A DNA stretch of 64,000 nucleotides from Huiozyma naganishii CBS 8797 (Eukaryota > Ascomycota > Saccharomycetes > Saccharomycetales > Saccharomycetaceae). Shown here piece by piece: positions 1 through 9,605 of the stretch. Position numbers and translations under genes: made by a program. How positions within the stretch are numbered: the stretch's first letter is position 1; each line of letters starts with the position of its first letter. Location of the stretch: contig NC_035925.1 in NCBI RefSeq assembly GCF_000348985.1, forward strand, positions 186,001-250,000, read 5' to 3'. The notes under the pieces are model-generated. The model did not search any database, was not told the DNA's origin, and was given only the letters and a program-made list of their open reading frames with translations.

Positions 1-2
1 AA

Positions 3-464
3 ATCAGCATTCTAAAACAGTCAATCTCAACTCTTAAAAAGGTAGAGGTAGCATGGTTAAGTCAGTGCAAATCTTCATTACTCACGGTGTCCAAGATCAT
101 GAAGAATGATCCAAAGTTTTTTGAAGCAGAACTGGCATCATATATGAGCGACACAAACTCAAAAGATATAACGTTCGACTCAACATTTGATCTGCTTGTA
201 TTGTGGATCGTGATCAAAATAAAAAGCAATACATTCACAACAAAGCATTCTTGGGTCAAAGCTCAATATCAAAGTTATGTTGAACCCCTGGAGAATTCGG
301 ATACAATCGACGAGGATATTGTGGCGTTTCACAACACCTACTTCACAGACACCAGTGCAGTCGATATCTCAGATTTGAATAAGGCATTCAATTTTGTATC
401 CGATAACACCTTTACAAGGTCCTCAAGCTCGCAAGAAACCATCTTGGTGCGGGCATCTCATTGA
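3..464 (+). CDS. RKM1: C-terminal end of probable RKM1 (SET-domain ribosomal lysine methyltransferase), 5' truncated by window edge
   Basis: The reading frame is open from base 3 with no stop until the TGA at 462-464, so this is the last ~153 codons of a gene starting before the window. The visible part has no SET motifs. It is a mixed helical, Ser/Thr-rich tail ending in RASH, of the kind that follows the catalytic core in Rkm-type enzymes. The name rests mainly on synteny: in S. cerevisiae RKM1 (YPL208W) lies directly upstream of and co-oriented with TYW1, and here TYW1 follows 151 bp later. Rkm1 monomethylates lysines of ribosomal protein Rpl23. A GTG and an internal ATG (99) occur in frame but are not starts, because the frame is open upstream of both. 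Confidence 0.6.
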   Translation: MSILKQSISTLKKVEVAWLSQCKSSLLTVSKIMKNDPKFFEAELASYMSDTNSKDITFDSTFDLLVLWIVIKIKSNTFTTKHSWVKAQYQSYVEPLENSDTIDEDIVAFHNTYFTDTSAVDISDLNKAFNFVSDNTFTRSSSSQETILVRASH

Positions 465-615
465 AGCGAATCACCGAATCAGCCTTCCCCATTGAAAACA
501 TTATATAAGCCGTTCGAAAAAAAATTTTAAGCTGAGTAAAGCAAATTATAGGTCACGGCACACAGTAATCTCGAGAACTCTACTTCGGAAAGGCACCAAA
601 GCGGCTCAGTTCACG

Positions 616-3066
616 ATGGTATCCGTTGGGATTAGTGCAGTTTTAGCTGCTGCAGTTGGTGTATATCTGTATTTTGGGGGTAGGATATCCATAGCTATCG
701 TAATTATAGTGTCCTATGCCGTTTTCTGCAGTGAACAAAATAAACAGGTTGAAGACTCTGGGGATAAGCCTAGCGATGTGCCACCAGTGGTACAGAAACG
801 AAAGGAGAAACATGTGTGCGCCTGTAAAAGTGGTGGAGGTGGAGGTGGAGGCAGTTGCTGTTCATCGAAGGGCGGTAAATCTGGAGGAGGAAGTTGCTGC
901 TCTTCGAAAGGCGCTAAATCTGGTGATTTATCTGGCAAAAAGGTATCAATCGCAGATGAGCTTGAGATTGAGAGTTTAGGGGAGCAGATATCTGAGGAAA
1001 ATAAGAAGCAGCTGGAAGAGTTAACCATTGATTTCACCGATATGTTTACGAAGGAAAAAAAATCAACTCCAAAGCCGCTTAGTTCAACTAAATCCACTAA
1101 AAGATTCACAAAAGGGAAGAGAACATTGAAGAAGGAAGCAAAACAACAGACGGTAGAATTTGCCAATATTGCTGATGACGGTCTGATAAAAAGCGCATTC
1201 ACAGTTTCCAATGAGAAATTAATGAGTTCTGACATTTATGTTTTCTACAGCTCGTTGCAAGGTGCGTCAGTAAGTGCTGCTGAGAAAGTGGTCAAAGAAC
1301 TGAGTAGTATAAAAGAGTTGCAGAACTCCCCTACATTGATTAATTTAGACGAGTTGGATGATGTAGACCAGTATTTTCTCGACGTCCCCACAGAGCAGTC
1401 TTTCTATATCTTGGTCCTTCCCTCGTACGATGTTGACTGCCCCTTGGATTATTTTTTACAGATATTGGAGGAAACGTACAATGATTTTCGTGTTGACAGA
1501 TATCCATTGCGCAAACTTGTCGGTTACACTGTTTTAGGGTTAGGTGATAGGGAGTCGTATCCGGAGAAGTTTTGCTACCAGGCGAAAAAGGCGGACTTCT
1601 GGTTATCCAGACTTGGTGCTAGAAGAATGTTCCCACTAGGTGAGATATGTGTTAAGTTTTCGGGACTTGAAAAGGTAGATAAGTGGTCCCGATTACTAGG
1701 GAAGATGATGTTGGATGATGAACCGATTTTATACGAATATGACGAAACTGTGGATAATTCGGATGACGAGGAAGAGGAAGATAACGGGAATGTTAGCGAT
1801 GAAGGTGTTGTAGATGTTGAAGATCTGACAGGGAAAACTGACGATGATCTTGCAAAAAACTCTACGGAAGTAAAACAAATGATTGCAAAGAACAGCCCAA
1901 CTTACAAAAATCTGACCAAGCAGGGCTACAAAATTGTTGGTTCTCATTCTGGTGTGAAAGTTTGCAGGTGGACCAAAAATGAACTAAGAGGCAAAGGTTC
2001 ATGTTACAAGAAATCGTTGTTCAACATTGCTTCAAGTAGGTGTATGGAATTGACTCCATCTTTGGCATGTTCTTCGAAATGTGTGTTTTGTTGGAGGCAT
2101 GGTACCAACCCAGTATCCAAGAATTGGAGGTGGGAAACAGACGACCCTCAGTTTATTCTTGAAAATGCTTTGGAAGCTCATTATTCTATGATCAAGCAAA
2201 TGAGAGGTGTTCCTGGTATCATTGCAGACCGGTTTGCTAAAGCATTCCAGGTGGCTCATTGTGCTCTCTCGTTAGTCGGTGAACCAATTTTGTACCCACA
2301 CATCACGAGGTTTATTGAACTACTCCATCAAAAACATATCACTAGTTTCCTTGTCTGTAACGCTCAGCATCCAGAGTCTCTGAGAACGATCGGGAAGGTA
2401 ACTCAACTGTACGTATCCATTGATGCACCAACGAAGGGAGAGCTACAGAAGGTTGATAGACCCTTGTACAAAGACTTTTGGGAGCGGATGATGGAGTGTT
2501 TGGACATTATAAAGACCGTGCAATCGCATCAACGAACAGTCTATAGACTAACCCTGGTGAAGGGGTTCAATATGGGGGACATAATATCCTATGCTGATTT
2601 AGTGGAACGAGGGTTGCCGTGTTTCATTGAGGTGAAGGGTGCCACTTTCAGTGGTACAGCGAAGGATAGTGTGAATGCGTTGACGATGCAGAACATTCCG
2701 TATCTGGAAGAGTGTAAGAAATTTGTGGAAAGTTTCGTTGCCTTATTGCAATCCCGTGGGTTAAAGTATGAGATAGCTGCAGAACACTCGCACTCCAATT
2801 GCGTTTTGATAGCACATGAAAAGTTTAAAATCGATGGTGAATGGCATACGCATATTGACTTTGATAAATTCTTTGAGAAATTGGAAAGTGGGGAGCCATT
2901 CACATATATGGATTACTTATCCAAGACGCCCGAGTGGGCACTTTACGGTAATGGTGGGTTTGCACCTGGGAATGTGAGAGTGATCCGCAAGGATAAGAAG
3001 TTGGAGAACAAACTACTGAGAGAGCAGCAGGCGGTGACTGCACAGGGTGTCACGTCCACCGCTTAG
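616..3066 (+). CDS. TYW1: tRNA 4-demethylwyosine synthase (wybutosine biosynthesis)
   Basis: An 816-residue flavodoxin/radical-SAM fusion, close to the usual fungal TYW1 length. It condenses pyruvate-derived carbons with N1-methylguanosine-37 of tRNA-Phe to form the tricyclic base on the way to wybutosine, at the ER surface. An N-terminal hydrophobic segment (about 1-37) looks like a membrane anchor. A Gly/Ser/Lys linker follows with paired cysteines (two SCCSSKG units, residues ~85-100). The flavodoxin-like FMN domain begins near FYSSLQG (~210) and runs to about 380, then an acidic linker. The radical-SAM cluster motif CxxxCxxC is at C485, C489 and C492 (ACSSKCVFCW), followed by the TYW1-type core and the conserved GNGGFAPG near the C-terminus. 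It starts at the first ATG after an in-frame-free leader. Identity is certain; the Cys-pair linker is also present in the S. cerevisiae protein. Confidence 0.98.
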   Translation: MVSVGISAVLAAAVGVYLYFGGRISIAIVIIVSYAVFCSEQNKQVEDSGDKPSDVPPVVQKRKEKHVCACKSGGGGGGGSCCSSKGGKSGGGSCCSSKGAKSGDLSGKKVSIADELEIESLGEQISEENKKQLEELTIDFTDMFTKEKKSTPKPLSSTKSTKRFTKGKRTLKKEAKQQTVEFANIADDGLIKSAFTVSNEKLMSSDIYVFYSSLQGASVSAAEKVVKELSSIKELQNSPTLINLDELDDVDQYFLDVPTEQSFYILVLPSYDVDCPLDYFLQILEETYNDFRVDRYPLRKLVGYTVLGLGDRESYPEKFCYQAKKADFWLSRLGARRMFPLGEICVKFSGLEKVDKWSRLLGKMMLDDEPILYEYDETVDNSDDEEEEDNGNVSDEGVVDVEDLTGKTDDDLAKNSTEVKQMIAKNSPTYKNLTKQGYKIVGSHSGVKVCRWTKNELRGKGSCYKKSLFNIASSRCMELTPSLACSSKCVFCWRHGTNPVSKNWRWETDDPQFILENALEAHYSMIKQMRGVPGIIADRFAKAFQVAHCALSLVGEPILYPHITRFIELLHQKHITSFLVCNAQHPESLRTIGKVTQLYVSIDAPTKGELQKVDRPLYKDFWERMMECLDIIKTVQSHQRTVYRLTLVKGFNMGDIISYADLVERGLPCFIEVKGATFSGTAKDSVNALTMQNIPYLEECKKFVESFVALLQSRGLKYEIAAEHSHSNCVLIAHEKFKIDGEWHTHIDFDKFFEKLESGEPFTYMDYLSKTPEWALYGNGGFAPGNVRVIRKDKKLENKLLREQQAVTAQGVTSTA

Positions 3067-3202
3067 TAAGTATGTATTTATTTTGTCATCAAACACATGT
3101 ATATTGGACGCACTATAAGCGTTAAGCTATTTATAAGCGCGCTTTATAATTTATATACTTCAAAAGCAGGGAGAAGCTAGACATTGATTGCCCTTTATTA
3201 GC

Positions 3203-4156
3203 TCAAAAGAAATGGACCATTCTAAGTAGCAAGCCCAGTAAATAGGCAAAGGATAGTCCTCCGACTTTGACGTGAGCCCAGCTAGAGTACAGGAAAAAGC
3301 AAATTATGGCGTACAGTTTTGTGAAAGCATGGAATCTCATACCGGCTACTGAGGTCAAACTAGGCACCGCGAACTTTGCATCCCCCCTGCTATCGTTTGT
3401 CTTCAGATACGTACGAGCTTGGATAGGGTTGTCGACTATGGCACCGTAAATTGGCAACCCTACAAAGTAATTAAAGTCGATCTGTTTGTTAACAGTCCAA
3501 AGGAACACTTTGACGTCATATTTGAGCAGCAATGGTATGATTTCCTCTCTAAAACGGTCCGTCCAGCTCGAAACGTAGTGGATACTAACACCGAACAGTT
3601 TGAACCCATCCAGTCCCTGTTCCAAAGATTTCTGGATGAACTGTTCGACGAGGTCAAGCGACATTGTAATCACAATAATTTTAAACCCGTGCAGTACGCC
3701 CACTTCGATACCGTACTGGTACCAATCCAACATCCATAACCCCCATATGATTTTCTCCTGCCAGTACGCTAGGTCGTTCTTGACCTTCATCATGTCGCCG
3801 AAAGTCTTAATCAGGATGATCTTTTTGTTTGTGAACTTGATATCGAGCATGATTTGCACCTCTGGGTGGTCCAGACTCCACGTCAGCAACTCTACGAGCG
3901 TCAACATCTTGAGGCTCGGGTCCTCTTTGCATCGCAAAGTGGTGATGGTGTCGTAGTCGACGTCTCGCACGACGACATCGCGGTCCCACATCCTCCCCGT
4001 GTTCGAATCGTGGTTGACCACAACGACTCCGTCTTTGGTCATCTGCAAGTCAGTCTCGATGATGTCCACTTTCCCCTCGACAGCTTTATTGAACGCCAGC
4101 AGCGTGTTCTCTGGGTACAACGCCTTAAAGGCCCTGTGTCCGACCACTTTGACCAT
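3203..4156 (-). CDS. PGC1: Phosphatidylglycerol phospholipase C (GDPD family)
   Basis: A 317-residue glycerophosphodiester phosphodiesterase-like protein. The N-terminal GHRAF and PENT motifs, ETDLQMTKDG and VNHD (~34-55) supply the usual His/Glu metal and catalytic residues of this fold. The last ~35 residues are hydrophobic and suit a C-terminal membrane anchor on mitochondria or lipid droplets. Pgc1 degrades phosphatidylglycerol to diacylglycerol and limits its level in mitochondria. It follows TYW1 tail to tail (136 bp apart) and is divergent from HRR25, exactly as YPL206C sits between YPL207W and YPL204W. Length matches the family (about 320). Confidence 0.95.
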   Translation of the reverse strand: MVKVVGHRAFKALYPENTLLAFNKAVEGKVDIIETDLQMTKDGVVVVNHDSNTGRMWDRDVVVRDVDYDTITTLRCKEDPSLKMLTLVELLTWSLDHPEVQIMLDIKFTNKKIILIKTFGDMMKVKNDLAYWQEKIIWGLWMLDWYQYGIEVGVLHGFKIIVITMSLDLVEQFIQKSLEQGLDGFKLFGVSIHYVSSWTDRFREEIIPLLLKYDVKVFLWTVNKQIDFNYFVGLPIYGAIVDNPIQARTYLKTNDSRGDAKFAVPSLTSVAGMRFHAFTKLYAIICFFLYSSWAHVKVGGLSFAYLLGLLLRMVHFF

Positions 4157-4657
4157 GATCTCACGCTGTATTACTGGTCTCTCCTCTCAGAAAGGAACCG
4201 TGAAACCTGTCTCTGCGTTCCCTCCCTCTCTCTATATATATATATGCGTGTATGTACGCTATAGTCAATAGGAGGTTCGTCGACGTTCCCGTGTTTGGCC
4301 CATGTGGGTCCCTCGAGTTTTGTCAAATTGACTCACGTTTTGATACCGCCACGCCATGTGTTCTACGAGGGAAAGTGTAAGGTTTCTACAAGAGAGTTGC
4401 AAACACAGGTCTATCCAGCACCACTCCCCCACGTGCGTAGGATTGGCGTGTCTACCTTTGTACTACAGTGTGTTCCGTCCGCGATCGGTTATAGCTAGTG
4501 CAAGCGTAGGCTACTGTGTGTTATTTTCCCGCTTTGGAAGCAGTTGTAGATCGTTTAAACGCTTTTGGGTGTTTGAAGAACGATTCTGTGACGGGTGTGT
4601 GCGCTAGACTAAGACTGGCGAGGCAGCGAGTGAGGTGGTGTACCGCACTGTGGAGAG
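4157..4657. promoter_or_regulatory. Divergent promoter region PGC1 / HRR25
   Basis: A 501-bp divergent intergenic region. It holds a (TA)n stretch at about 4232-4246 close to the PGC1 start, and a CACGTG E-box (Cbf1/Pho4-type core) at 4430-4435. Short open frames here have no family features and I do not call them genes. Confidence 0.5.
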
Positions 4658-5947
4658 ATGGATTTGAGGGTTGGAAGGAAGTTTCGGATTGGGAGAAAGA
4701 TCGGGAGTGGGTCGTTTGGGGATATATACCACGGGACGAACCTGCTGAGTGGCGAGGAAGTGGCGATCAAGCTGGAGTCGATCCGGTCGCGGCACCCGCA
4801 GCTGGAGTACGAGTCCCGCGTGTACCGGTACCTGTCTGGTGGTGTTGGGATCCCCTTTATCAAGTGGTTTGGGCGCGAGGGGGAGTACAATGCAATGGTG
4901 ATTGACCTGTTGGGCCCCTCGTTGGAGGATTTGTTTAATTACTGCCACCGGAAGTTCTCCTTCAAGACGGTGATTATGTTGGCGTTGCAGATGATCTTCC
5001 GGATACAGTACGTGCATGGACGGTCGTTTATCCACAGGGATATCAAGCCTGACAATTTCTTGATGGGTACTGGGAGACGTGGGTCCACGGTTCACTTGAT
5101 CGATTTCGGTCTGTCGAAGAAGTACAGGGACTTCAACACGCACAAGCATATCCCCTACAGGGAGAATAAGTCCCTGACGGGGACAGCCCGGTACGCGTCT
5201 GTGAACACGCATCTTGGGATCGAACAGTGCAGAAGGGACGATTTGGAATCCCTAGGTTACATCTTTGTGTACTTCTGCAAGGGGTCCCTCCCCTGGCAGG
5301 GACTCAAAGCTACTACGAAGAAACAGAAGTACGACCGGATCCTGGAGAAGAAATTGAGTGTTGACGTGGACACACTGTGCCAGGGCCTCCCCGCGGAGTT
5401 CGGAGAGTACCTCAAATACTGCAAGAACTTAAAATTCGATGAAAGACCGGACTACTTGTACGTGGCTCGGCTGTTCAAGGATCTGAGCATCAAGCTGGAG
5501 TACCACAACGACCACCTGTTTGACTGGACGATGCTGCGGTACACGAAGGCGCTGATCGAGAAGCACTGCGCTGCGTTGAATCTCGACTTGGAGCATCCGG
5601 AGATGGACGCCGCCGAAAACAAATTGCACCGGTTCCACCAAACGCGGCTGCTCACAATGAAGAAATTTTCCTCGCACTTCCACTACTTCATAGTCGACGA
5701 CAGACACACGCCCACGCCCGAGGAGGTGAAACGGCAGACCGCGGAGAACAACAAGATGCAATCGTCGCTCCCAGAGGATTTGCTGATTGCGATTGACAAG
5801 GGAATGGAGAGTATGAAGAACAATCAACCGACGTCCCCGCTGGTCACTGACCAACACAACACCCAGCAGCAGTACCAGCAGCCTCAGCTGCAACGGGACC
5901 CTCGGGGCCCTCGGGACCCGGCGAGCAACGGCCGTGTCTGGGTGTAG
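4658..5947 (+). CDS. HRR25: Casein kinase 1 (delta/epsilon type)
   Basis: A 429-residue Ser/Thr kinase. The glycine loop GSGSFG (16-21), ATP lysine in VAIKLE (K38), catalytic HRDIKPDN (D128) and DFGLSKK identify a CK1; [12 protein letters not shown] is diagnostic for the delta/epsilon branch. The domain ends near residue 295 and is followed by a CK1-type middle region and a Gln/Pro/Arg tail. S. cerevisiae Hrr25 is 494 residues, so the P/Q-rich tail is clearly shorter here. Hrr25 acts in meiotic monopolin function, ER-Golgi vesicle traffic, autophagy receptor phosphorylation and pre-40S maturation. It is followed in the same direction by TPK2, as in S. cerevisiae. Confidence 0.97.
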   Translation: MDLRVGRKFRIGRKIGSGSFGDIYHGTNLLSGEEVAIKLESIRSRHPQLEYESRVYRYLSGGVGIPFIKWFGREGEYNAMVIDLLGPSLEDLFNYCHRKFSFKTVIMLALQMIFRIQYVHGRSFIHRDIKPDNFLMGTGRRGSTVHLIDFGLSKKYRDFNTHKHIPYRENKSLTGTARYASVNTHLGIEQCRRDDLESLGYIFVYFCKGSLPWQGLKATTKKQKYDRILEKKLSVDVDTLCQGLPAEFGEYLKYCKNLKFDERPDYLYVARLFKDLSIKLEYHNDHLFDWTMLRYTKALIEKHCAALNLDLEHPEMDAAENKLHRFHQTRLLTMKKFSSHFHYFIVDDRHTPTPEEVKRQTAENNKMQSSLPEDLLIAIDKGMESMKNNQPTSPLVTDQHNTQQQYQQPQLQRDPRGPRDPASNGRVWV

Positions 5948-6307
5948 CAGTGGTCGTGGTCGTGGTAATGGTCGTCCACGTGACCGTGAAGTTAAGGGGG
6001 TCTTTTCTCGTGAAGCCTTCGAGAATCTGAACGCGGAGGGACTCTGCTTCTTGTGACGGTGACGGTGACGGTGACGGTGCCGGGTTGGTTCGAGAGCTTG
6101 GTGGGGTTGCTGGTTGCTTGTTGGAAGTTAGAGTTGCAGAGAAAGAGAAAGGTGGCATCCGCAGTTCCTGTTCAGTGAAGAGTTGTGAGCCGGGAGGAAT
6201 CAGGGAAAGAGAGAAGTGAGAGAGCAAGCAAACGAGGTAAGGGGGGAAGAGAATACTGAAGGGAATTCAGTGTTGAAACTTAGCAAAATAGAGTAAAGAG
6301 AGTAATA
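5948..6307. promoter_or_regulatory. HRR25-TPK2 intergenic region with E-box and GTGACG repeat
   Basis: A 360-bp spacer. It holds a CACGTG E-box at 5977-5982, GTCGTG-type repeats just after the HRR25 stop, and a perfect hexamer tandem (GTGACG) x4 at about 6053-6076 followed by a degenerate GTGCCG. The rest is A/G-rich leader of TPK2. Confidence 0.5.
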
Positions 6308-7495
6308 ATGCAGACAAACGCTGTTCCTAAACAGTTTGCTAACACGTCGGAACCGTCGCAATCGCCACCGCAACCGCAGGGGGGTGAGCGCCACGGTGCT
6401 GAGGGTTTAGGGAAACAGGAGCAAGAACATCAACATCAACAACAGCCCATGAGTAAAGCTGCTGTGGAGACCGCTGCCGCTGCAGGAAACGCTGTGCAGC
6501 AGTCACTCCTGCCCCAGCGGTCTACCGTATCCAAGGGGAAGTACACGCTGAACGATTTTCAAATCATGCGGACACTTGGGACAGGCTCGTTTGGGAGGGT
6601 GCATCTGGTACGGTCCGTGCACAACGGGAGGTACTATGCGATCAAAGTGTTAAAGAAGACACAGGTCGTGCGGATGAAACAGATCGAGCACACGAACGAC
6701 GAGCGCAGAATGCTAAAATTGGTCGAACACCCGTTCCTGATCAGGATGTGGGGGACTTTCCAGGACGCTCACAACTTGTTCATGGTCATGGATTACATTG
6801 AGGGTGGTGAATTGTTCAGTTTGCTGCGTAAATCGCAGCGGTTCCCCAACCCGGTGGCCAAGTTCTATGCCGCAGAAGTCGTTCTTGCATTGGAGTACCT
6901 ACACTTCCACAACATCATCTATCGTGACTTGAAGCCGGAAAACATCCTGTTGGACAGAAACGGGCACATCAAGATTACAGATTTCGGGTTCGCCAAGGAG
7001 GTCGAGTCCGTGACGTGGACGCTGTGCGGTACCCCGGACTATATCGCACCGGAGGTCATCGCCACAAAGCCGTACAACAAATCCGTCGACTGGTGGTCCC
7101 TCGGGATACTCATCTTCGAGATGCTTGCCGGGTACACGCCCTTCTACGACTCGACGCCGATGAAGACGTACGAGAAGATCCTGCAGGGGAAAGTGATCTA
7201 CCCGCCATTTTTCCACCCGGACGTCGTCGACTTGCTTTCAAAACTCATCACAGCAGACTTGACAAGAAGAATCGGGAACTTGCAAAGCGGATCGCAGGAC
7301 ATCAAGCAGCACCCATGGTTCACAGAGGTTATCTGGGAAAAATTGTTGAACAAGGATATCGAGACCCCCTATGAACCACCAATCACCGCAGGCGTCGGGG
7401 ACACGTCCCTCTTCGACCAGTACCCTGAAGAACGCTTCCACTACGGTATCGAGGACGCGGACGATCCCTACCATGAGTACTTTCTCGATTTCTAA
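6308..7495 (+). CDS. TPK2: cAMP-dependent protein kinase catalytic subunit
   Basis: A 395-residue AGC kinase. A ~75-residue Gln/His/Ala-rich N-terminus precedes the kinase domain. Seen are GTGSFGRV, the ATP lysine in YAIKVLKK (K113), catalytic YRDLKPEN (D207), DFGFAKE, and the activation loop [13 protein letters not shown], which carries the PDK1-target threonine. The AGC hydrophobic tail ends in YFLDF, matching the FxxF end of PKA. It is the effector of Ras/cAMP signalling, held inactive by Bcy1. TPK1, 2 and 3 are alike, so the number is assigned from synteny with HRR25 (YPL204W-YPL203W). The Q-rich N-terminus also resembles Tpk2. Confidence 0.93.
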   Translation: MQTNAVPKQFANTSEPSQSPPQPQGGERHGAEGLGKQEQEHQHQQQPMSKAAVETAAAAGNAVQQSLLPQRSTVSKGKYTLNDFQIMRTLGTGSFGRVHLVRSVHNGRYYAIKVLKKTQVVRMKQIEHTNDERRMLKLVEHPFLIRMWGTFQDAHNLFMVMDYIEGGELFSLLRKSQRFPNPVAKFYAAEVVLALEYLHFHNIIYRDLKPENILLDRNGHIKITDFGFAKEVESVTWTLCGTPDYIAPEVIATKPYNKSVDWWSLGILIFEMLAGYTPFYDSTPMKTYEKILQGKVIYPPFFHPDVVDLLSKLITADLTRRIGNLQSGSQDIKQHPWFTEVIWEKLLNKDIETPYEPPITAGVGDTSLFDQYPEERFHYGIEDADDPYHEYFLDF

Positions 7496-7885
7496 TCGTT
7501 GGAGTGGGTGCATTGTGGGGTTCTTTATTTTTCCTACGGATCTTTGTATTTTGACGATGTTGATGATGATGATGATGATGTGGAGCGTCTTGTAACTGAA
7601 AAATGAGAGTTACAAGAACGAAAACTGCTACAGCTAGTAAAGAGATGATGAAGTACGTAAATAGTAATTGTCTAATTAGAAAAAAAAGGAAGAGAGGTAT
7701 ATATCAATACCGAGTATAATATCTATTCTGATTCATGTATATATGTACGTGAAATGATATAACTTTCATCTTCTCTCCTAAGAAGAGCATACAACCGGGT
7801 GCTCCCGGTCTTAGTTCATTGCTCTGTAATGGTGGTGATGGTGGTAGTGAAATCACACTTTCTGTAAACAAACTTGGTTCTCGCT
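7496..7885. other. Convergent 3' region TPK2 / STE24; synteny junction
   Basis: 390 bp between convergent genes. It holds a (GAT)n microsatellite at about 7559-7580, an A8 run near 7680 and A/T-rich terminator-like sequence. No gene is seen. It joins a YPL-type block to a YJR-type block. Confidence 0.5.
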
Positions 7886-9268
7886 TCACGCCTTCTTCTT
7901 CTCGCTGACGTAGTCCAATGCGGTCAGTCTCTCTGCCAAAGTTGGATGCGAGAAGTGGTAGGAGGAGTACCACGTGTCGACGCTCATGGTGGAGAGGTTC
8001 TTGATCTGTAGGTCGATGAGCGCGCGGCACAGATTCTTTGCGTACCCTAGCGTCTTGGCGTACGCGTCCGCTTGGTACTCCTGTGCCCTCTGCATCAGCG
8101 AAAGGAAGAATTGCAAAGTACACTCAAAAGGTGTGAGCAGATCGTTGTAGAGCATAAACCCAATGATAATCGGGAAACTCTGGGTGACGACTTGTGTGCT
8201 GGCCAGTTGTTGCCCTGGAGCGGTGCCTCCCGAGACAAAGAACCCGAAGGCGTTGTAAAGGGATTCGTTGCGGTACACTGACGTAAACAGTTTGAAAATG
8301 AACAGCAAATTCAGTTGGTTGATGACGAGCAGGTTAAGGACGTGGTTTTTCTGCCAGTGGCCGATTTCGTGCGCGAGAACGGCGGTGATCTCGTCTACGG
8401 AGGACCCGTTGACCAAAGTGTCGAAGAGCACGATACGCTTCGAAGTGAAGGGCAACCCTGTGAAGTATGCGTTGGAGTGGGAGGATCTCTTGGATCCGTC
8501 GATGATGAAGATCTTGTCTAGTGGGAAGTGAACGTTCTTGGCAAGTTTCTCAATCGACTGTTTCAATTCACCGTCCTCCAAGGGGGTGAATTTGTTGAAC
8601 AGGGGCATGATGAACACCGGGACGAGAGTCATTGCGAGAACTTGCATTACAAGGAAAAACAGGCAAATGTACCATAGGAAATCTGTTTCAAAATGGTCGA
8701 AGATCTTCAAGAACACGTACAGGATGGGCCCGCCCAGCGCGTACCCTAGCAGGTTCCCCTTGACCATATCCATGACCCACAGTTTGATCGTCAGCTTGTT
8801 GAAGTTGAATTTTTCCTCTAGGACGAAGTGACTGTAGTACGAGACGGGCAACCCTAGCAAAGTGGACAAGTTAGACAGGGCGAAAAGAAACCACAGACTT
8901 TGCGCGACGGGCGACACGGCCATGTACTTTGCTGGGAGCAACTTACGGGCGACTGCCTGCCCGGCATGCCATAATCTGGGCAGCATGTTGAACTTGACGA
9001 GCGCGTAGTTCTGCAACAGTGAAAATACATCCGATACAACGGAAAACTTGATCTTCGCCTTAGAGTACTCTTGCGATTTTTCAAACGTCTCCTTGTCGAT
9101 CTCGTCGACAAGCACATCTGGCAATTGCTTCCGCGCAAGCACTCTGTACTGTCTAAATGACAGGTACGTCTCAAACGCAAACTGTGCCACTGTGACGCCA
9201 ATAACGACGGACTTCCAGGGGAAAGCTGGGGACACCAACGCCTCAGAAATAGCTTGCAACACGGTCAT
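7886..9268 (-). CDS. STE24: CAAX prenyl protease, zinc metalloprotease
   Basis: A 460-residue integral ER-membrane M48 protease. The HExxH zinc motif lies in AVLAHEIGHWQKNH (about residue 300) and the third ligand Glu in EYQADAYAK. Several hydrophobic spans and the long conserved segment around DGSKRSSHSNAYFTG make the identity certain. It removes the AAX tripeptide and later clips the N-terminal part of a-factor precursor, and clears clogged translocons. The start is the ATG at 9268, not a GTG 13 codons upstream; this gives the family's usual N-terminus and length (~453). The C-terminus ends in a lysine-rich ER-retrieval-like tail (SEKKKA). Confidence 0.98.
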   Translation of the reverse strand: MTVLQAISEALVSPAFPWKSVVIGVTVAQFAFETYLSFRQYRVLARKQLPDVLVDEIDKETFEKSQEYSKAKIKFSVVSDVFSLLQNYALVKFNMLPRLWHAGQAVARKLLPAKYMAVSPVAQSLWFLFALSNLSTLLGLPVSYYSHFVLEEKFNFNKLTIKLWVMDMVKGNLLGYALGGPILYVFLKIFDHFETDFLWYICLFFLVMQVLAMTLVPVFIMPLFNKFTPLEDGELKQSIEKLAKNVHFPLDKIFIIDGSKRSSHSNAYFTGLPFTSKRIVLFDTLVNGSSVDEITAVLAHEIGHWQKNHVLNLLVINQLNLLFIFKLFTSVYRNESLYNAFGFFVSGGTAPGQQLASTQVVTQSFPIIIGFMLYNDLLTPFECTLQFFLSLMQRAQEYQADAYAKTLGYAKNLCRALIDLQIKNLSTMSVDTWYSSYHFSHPTLAERLTALDYVSEKKKA

Positions 9269-9605
9269 CGCTCTCTCTCTTTTGAACAACAGTAAAACAG
9301 TACCCACAAAAAAGAAATAAGGATAACCCGTAGTTCAGTTGTTACCTGCGTACGTGTGTATATTTGTACTAGATAGAAGAACACAGACGGGTCTTCTAGC
9401 GTGCCAATTGCAATCACGCACGGTGAACCGCAGAGCAGACACCCAAAATCTTAAAATCGTGAAACTTTTCGTCAAAAAGTTGCGTCTCGCACGTGACGGC
9501 GAAGAGGACAGCGATGAGGGTTCCATGAGAGTCCCATGAGGGCTCTATTAGTCTGTTCTGTACACAATTGATACTATATAACGTTGTAAACTTGTAGTTA
9601 TGTTC
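9269..9605. promoter_or_regulatory. Promoter region of STE24
   Basis: A 337-bp spacer between the co-oriented STE24 and TDA4. It contains a CACGTG E-box at 9490-9495. No further gene is visible. Confidence 0.4.

Noticed and set aside
714..1235. 173-codon minus frame over TYW1
   Set aside because: Shadow of the Gly/Ser/Lys-rich linker of TYW1 (reads as Pro/Leu-rich).
5844..6227. 127-codon minus frame with Ser-Pro repeats
   Set aside because: Produced by the GTGACG tandem repeat and overlaps HRR25; no independent start or domain.
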